From: an uncultured Pseudomonadota bacterium
GTDB lineage: Bacteria > Pseudomonadota > Alphaproteobacteria > RF32 > CAG-239
Assembly (NCBI GenBank): GCA_902796625.1
Contig: CADBPX010000107.1
Span: 1-8,996, forward strand
Direction: 5' to 3'
Length of the DNA stretch: 8,996 nucleotides
This document shows, piece after piece, positions 5,764-8,996 of this stretch. The stretch's first letter is position 1, and each line of letters starts with the position of its first letter. Position numbers and translations under genes: made by a program. The notes beneath the pieces were generated by a model, which had not been told where the DNA came from, searched no databases, and saw only the letters and a list, made by a program, of their open reading frames with translations.

Positions 5764-7428
5764 ATGACAGATTTGAATAAAAATGGAATATATTTTTTGC
5801 CTTTGGGCGGTGCCGATGAAATCGGTATGAATATGTATGTGTATGCCGTTGACGGGCATATGATAGTGGTTGATGCCGGCTACGGCTTTTTAATGGATAA
5901 TTATCCGGGTATGGATCTGGCTTACGCTTCGGCAGATTTTTTAGATGCCTATCAGGATAAAATCGAGGGATTGTTTATAACCCACGGCCATGAAGATCAT
6001 ATGGGGGCAATCGCTCAGATATGGCCGCATTTACAGTGTCCGGTTTATGCTACCGATTTTACGATGGGGCTTATAAAAAGTCGGTTGGAAGAATTTAAAA
6101 TGGCTGAAATTGTACCACTTGTAACCGTTCATCCGAATGAGCATATTCAAACGCCACATTTTGATGTTGAGTTTATTTCGGTAGCACACTCTGTGCCACA
6201 AACTTGCGCTTTGGCCATCCGTACAAAATATGGTAACGTTTTGCACGCAACAGATTGGCGTTTTGATGATGAAGCACTGAATATGTTGCCGACAAATTAT
6301 GCCGCTTTGAAACAATTTGCCGATGAAGGGGTAAATATTTTGGTTTGTGATTCCACAAACGCCATGGTGGAACAAAAATCGCCATCAGAGGCAGAAGTGC
6401 GCGAAAATTTGGTTAAGCTGATACCTTCAATCGAAGGGGGATTAATTGTTACTTGTTTTGCCTCTAATCTCATGCGCTTGGAAAGTTTAATTATTGCAGC
6501 TCAGGAAGCTAATCGTACGCCGATTTTATTGGGACGTACTTTGGTTAATGTTATAAAAGTTGCTAAAGAATGCGGCTATTTGCAAGATTTGCCGCCGGTA
6601 TATTCAATTGAAGAAGCAAAAGATGTTCCGGCGGATCATGCTTTGTATATCTGCACCGGATCGCAGGCCAATTATCGCAGTGCTATGAGTAACATTGTTA
6701 ACGGTGACAGCAAATATGTTAAAATTGATAAATCCGATACAGTTATTTTTTCTTCCAAAGTTATTCCGGGAAATGAAGATAAAATCGAGCGGATGCAAGA
6801 GAAAATGATTGAGCAGGGGGCTACCGTTATCACCGAAGAAAATGAGTTGGTACATACAACGGGACATGCTTGTCGTGAAGATTTAAAACGCATGTATGAT
6901 TTGTTAAAACCGGCGGTGGTTTTACCGGTTCACGGGGATAAAAAATTTATTCGCGAACATAAAAAATTTGCTTTAAGTTGCGGAATTAAAGAAGTTTTTT
7001 CGGCTCGTAACGGGGAATTGTGTTTGTTGGAAGATAATCATTTAAGTATTGTTGATGTGGTGCCGACGGATATTTTAGCCTGGGATCGTAATCGACCGCT
7101 GTCTTTGGGTTCCGAAGTGATAAAAAATCGACGGCGTATTGCCTATAATTGCTCAATGTTTATCAGTGCCGTTATCTGTAAAGAAAAGCTCTGTGATTTG
7201 CAAGTTACTTCAATTGATATTTTAGAAGAGAACGATTGGCAAGAATTGAGTGCGACAATTATCAGTGAAGTTTGGCCGTTGATTGAGCGTAAGCTGAGTG
7301 AAACAACCAACCATTCACAAATAGAAAATTATATCCGCGGGCAAATTCGCCGGCGGGTTTATGCAGCTACCGATGTTAAACCGGTAACTTTGCTTCACGT
7401 ATTTTATGGGGGTGAAAATGATGAATAA
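5764..7428 (+). CDS. rnj: ribonuclease J (metallo-beta-lactamase/beta-CASP RNase)
   Basis: A 554-aa ribonuclease with 5'-exonuclease and endonuclease activity in mRNA decay and rRNA maturation, of normal family length. The metallo-beta-lactamase core shows HGHEDH (74-79), His142 in AHSVP, and Asp164 in HATDWRFD, all expected zinc ligands. The beta-CASP domain has CFASNLMRL (231-239), TGSQ (298-301) and SSKVIPGNE (330-338). Then come H364 and H368 in VHTTGHACRED (363-373) and His390 in LPVHGD. The usual GHASRE is GHACRE here, with Cys370 at the Ser position, and the usual PVHGE is PVHGD; neither change should abolish activity. A C-terminal domain follows (about 440-554). The gene starts one base after the birA stop with only a weak upstream ribosome site, so coupled translation is likely. 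Its 3' end overlaps the glycosyltransferase start. It is far better conserved than the nuo genes upstream. Confidence 0.96.
   Translation: MTDLNKNGIYFLPLGGADEIGMNMYVYAVDGHMIVVDAGYGFLMDNYPGMDLAYASADFLDAYQDKIEGLFITHGHEDHMGAIAQIWPHLQCPVYATDFTMGLIKSRLEEFKMAEIVPLVTVHPNEHIQTPHFDVEFISVAHSVPQTCALAIRTKYGNVLHATDWRFDDEALNMLPTNYAALKQFADEGVNILVCDSTNAMVEQKSPSEAEVRENLVKLIPSIEGGLIVTCFASNLMRLESLIIAAQEANRTPILLGRTLVNVIKVAKECGYLQDLPPVYSIEEAKDVPADHALYICTGSQANYRSAMSNIVNGDSKYVKIDKSDTVIFSSKVIPGNEDKIERMQEKMIEQGATVITEENELVHTTGHACREDLKRMYDLLKPAVVLPVHGDKKFIREHKKFALSCGIKEVFSARNGELCLLEDNHLSIVDVVPTDILAWDRNRPLSLGSEVIKNRRRIAYNCSMFISAVICKEKLCDLQVTSIDILEENDWQELSATIISEVWPLIERKLSETTNHSQIENYIRGQIRRRVYAATDVKPVTLLHVFYGGENDE
7408..7412 (+). 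promoter_or_regulatory. Shine-Dalgarno site of the glycosyltransferase gene, inside rnj
   Basis: GGGGG (continuing as TG to 7414) lies in the last codons of rnj. It is 8 bases before the ATG at 7421 and 5 before the ATG at 7418, and it overlaps the ATG at 7406. This rules out 7406 as the start and favours 7421 or 7418. Confidence 0.6.
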
Positions 7429-8389
7429 TAGTCCTCTTATATCGGTTATTATGCCTATTTATAATGTTGAAAAATATTTATCCGCTTGTTTGGATAGTGT
7501 TTTAGCTCAAACTTTTCAAGATATTGAAATTATTTGTGTTAATGACGGCTCAACTGATACAAGTGCCGAAATTTTACACGAATACGCTAAGAAAGATGAA
7601 AGAATTCGTATTATATCGCAAACTAATCAGGGGCAGTCGGTAGCTCGAAATTATGGTTATCGGGAGGCTCGAGGAAAATATATATATTATATGGATTCCG
7701 ATGATGTTATTCATAAACAATTGTTGGAAATTGTGTATAATTTGGCGCAAACGCATGATGCTGATATGGTATGTTTTCAATATCAAAAGAACTTTAATGC
7801 AGTTTTGGCGCAAAAAGTTATTGATTGGAAAACATTGAAATTTAAATTAACGGATAATCCTTTGCTCGTTTCCTTACATGCTCGCCATTTTCGAATGACT
7901 TTTAATGTGTGGTCAAAGTTTTTTAAACGTGAAATGCTGAACGATATTAGTTTCGTTAAGGGGATTCATTTTCAAGATTGGCCGTATGTTTATGAAGTTT
8001 TAACCAAACATCCGCGGACGATAATTATAGATGAAAAGCTGTATTTCTATACTATAAATCCGGCATCGGTATCCAATGTGAAATGTAATCCGAAACAAAT
8101 TGCCGATTATCATGCAGGTATTGTTGATTTGTACGATTTTTGCAAAAGAGAGTACAAGGATAAAGAATTTGCATATCTCAAGAAAAAGCTGATACCGAGT
8201 TTATTAAAAAATCAACTTCGCCGTTGTGAAGCTTCGAATCCGGAGGTATCTGAAGAAATGTGGTCACGTTTTGCCAAGGAATTATCAGATTTAAAAGATA
8301 AAAATATATTATCTTGGCAAGGACATAGTTTGTGGCATTATTTAAAATATTGCCGACTTATCAGGCAAAATAAAATAAAAAACGCCTGA
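7421..8389 (+). CDS. glycosyltransferase family 2 (GT-A fold)
   Basis: A 322-aa inverting glycosyltransferase of family GT2. Such enzymes transfer a sugar from a nucleotide-sugar donor onto a lipid-linked or surface glycan on the cytosolic face of the membrane. N-terminal GT-A domain: ISVIMPIYN (7-15), VNDGSTD (40-46) binding the nucleotide, GQSVARN (71-77), and the metal-binding YMDSDD (90-95). The C-terminal half contains VWSKFFKR (163-170) and FQDWPY (184-189), where Asp186 fits the usual ED catalytic-base position with Gln in place of Glu. No membrane helix is seen. Donor and acceptor cannot be told from sequence. The start is chosen by its ribosome site; 7418 is nearly as good. It overlaps the end of rnj by 8 bp and looks like a late addition to the operon. 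Its TGA stop (8387-8389) lies within the left arm of the terminator hairpin. Confidence 0.92.
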   Translation: MNNSPLISVIMPIYNVEKYLSACLDSVLAQTFQDIEIICVNDGSTDTSAEILHEYAKKDERIRIISQTNQGQSVARNYGYREARGKYIYYMDSDDVIHKQLLEIVYNLAQTHDADMVCFQYQKNFNAVLAQKVIDWKTLKFKLTDNPLLVSLHARHFRMTFNVWSKFFKREMLNDISFVKGIHFQDWPYVYEVLTKHPRTIIIDEKLYFYTINPASVSNVKCNPKQIADYHAGIVDLYDFCKREYKDKEFAYLKKKLIPSLLKNQLRRCEASNPEVSEEMWSRFAKELSDLKDKNILSWQGHSLWHYLKYCRLIRQNKIKNA

Positions 8390-8408
8390 AGTTAATCAGG
8401 CGTTTTTT
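8377..8408. terminator. bidirectional rho-independent terminator between convergent genes
   Basis: A perfect 13-bp inverted repeat: six A plus CGCCTGA (8377-8389), a 6-nt loop AGTTAA (8390-8395), then TCAGGCG plus six T (8396-8408). The G+C core followed by a T-run works in both directions, since the A-run becomes a T-run on the minus strand and continues as a T-rich stretch. It ends the plus-strand operon and the minus-strand 192-aa gene, whose stop codon is 3 bp away. The left arm includes the last codons and the stop of the glycosyltransferase gene. Confidence 0.93.
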
Positions 8409-8411
8409 ATT

Positions 8412-8990
8412 TTAAGAAAAATCAGTAAAGAATTCATCGTTGACAGCAAAATGTGCAAGATATTCCGTGATTTTCTGGTGAAATGCTTCGGGGCTGATCG
8501 CCGCAGATTTATTGTGCATCATTTCGTTATAATACTTCAAAGTTTGCTCGAGCTTATCGGTATCGGCAAATAGAGATTTAGCATGTTCACAGCAGTTGCG
8601 CAGATCATCGACAAATTCTACAACATAGAGAAGGTTATTGTGGTTAACAATAAAGTTTTGGGTAAATATTTCAGTATCGGGATGTTTTTTTATATAAACA
8701 ACCGCATAGAAATATCCGTGCACTAACCAGCTGGTTGAGATTATAACAGATTTGTTAAAATCAAGAAAAACCGTGTTATTTACGGGATTTTCCCGCAACA
8801 TTTCATGCAAATCTTCTTGATCTTCTTCAGCACTGTTTTGTAGAACATCTTGTTGATGTTTTCGCGCTGCCAGCAAAAAATTCATTCTTCTTTCAACGTA
8901 CGCAAAAAGACAATCACGAGGAAATTCTCGCGGCGCTTTGTAATGAGATCCGTGTTTACTGCTTTGTTCATAGCTTATTTTTATGCCCAT
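8412..8990 (-). CDS. unrecognised 192-aa protein
   Basis: I do not recognise this family. The product is hydrophilic and probably cytosolic, rich in His, Asn, Glu and aromatic residues. The N-terminal 50 residues are basic, with ERRMNFLLAARKHQQD (33-48) probably helical, followed by an acidic stretch EEDQEDLHE (55-63). The middle (about 72-115) alternates hydrophobic and polar residues like beta strands. The C-terminal half looks helical, with a Cys-Cys pair in RNCCEHAK and a long charged helix. No signal peptide or sure membrane helix is present. The ATG at 8990 is the first visible, but the frame stays open to the window edge (two more codons), so the true start could lie outside. The gene converges on the glycosyltransferase and shares its terminator. 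Its codon texture and AT-richness resemble the neighbours, which supports a real gene. Confidence 0.75.
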   Translation of the reverse strand: MGIKISYEQSSKHGSHYKAPREFPRDCLFAYVERRMNFLLAARKHQQDVLQNSAEEDQEDLHEMLRENPVNNTVFLDFNKSVIISTSWLVHGYFYAVVYIKKHPDTEIFTQNFIVNHNNLLYVVEFVDDLRNCCEHAKSLFADTDKLEQTLKYYNEMMHNKSAAISPEAFHQKITEYLAHFAVNDEFFTDFS

Positions 8991-8996
8991 TTTTTC

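Noticed and set aside
6031..6893. Several minus-strand ORFs of 70-114 codons opposite rnj
   Set aside because: They are antisense shadows of a well-conserved RNase J gene, with no recognisable protein features.
7406..7420. ATG at 7406 as start of the glycosyltransferase
   Set aside because: It overlaps the only ribosome-binding sequence (7408-7412) and would leave none upstream; 7421 or 7418 fit better and bring the first strand to the usual distance from the N-terminus.

Overview
The window looks like a chromosomal segment of an AT-rich, probably host-associated alphaproteobacterium. The order nuoL-nuoM-nuoN, then birA, then RNase J is a familiar alphaproteobacterial arrangement. The strong AT bias, compact operon and uncertain respiratory machinery would suit one of the uncultured gut or symbiont lineages. 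That lineage placement is inference. The code appears standard: TGA ends the glycosyltransferase gene.

Layout: the left edge (1-35) holds the 5' half of a tRNA gene on the minus strand, most likely tRNA-Lys(UUU), with a clear sigma70-type promoter at 51-79 and phased A-tracts just behind it (81-106). Reading the other way, a tight plus-strand gene series follows: an unrecognised 105-aa soluble protein, then three polytopic membrane proteins of the complex I antiporter-like class (NuoL, NuoM, NuoN), a biotin-protein ligase (birA), ribonuclease J (rnj) and a family 2 glycosyltransferase. Gaps are 0-16 bp or short overlaps, so a single polycistronic unit of about 8.2 kb is plausible. It ends at a 13-bp-stem hairpin (8377-8408) that also serves a convergent, unrecognised 192-aa gene on the minus strand.

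The notable part is the complex I membrane arm. NuoL, NuoM and NuoN are intact, translationally linked ORFs with family hallmarks, including the C-terminal lateral-helix region of NuoL. Hand alignment indicates that most intramembrane charged residues regarded as essential for proton translocation are replaced by Ala, Ile, Leu, Phe, Asn or Arg in all three. In E. coli NuoM numbering, Glu144, Lys234, Lys265 and Glu407 are all changed; in NuoN, Glu133, Lys217, Lys247 and Lys395 are changed. Coordinated loss with preserved frames suggests a membrane arm kept for a reason other than normal three-channel proton pumping. The genes are also cut off from nuoK: the slot ahead of nuoL holds the 105-aa unknown protein, and the cluster starts a fresh transcription unit beside a divergent tRNA.

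Downstream, birA is followed directly by rnj without the type III pantothenate kinase gene (coaX) that often lies between them in alphaproteobacteria, and a glycosyltransferase has been appended to the operon end.
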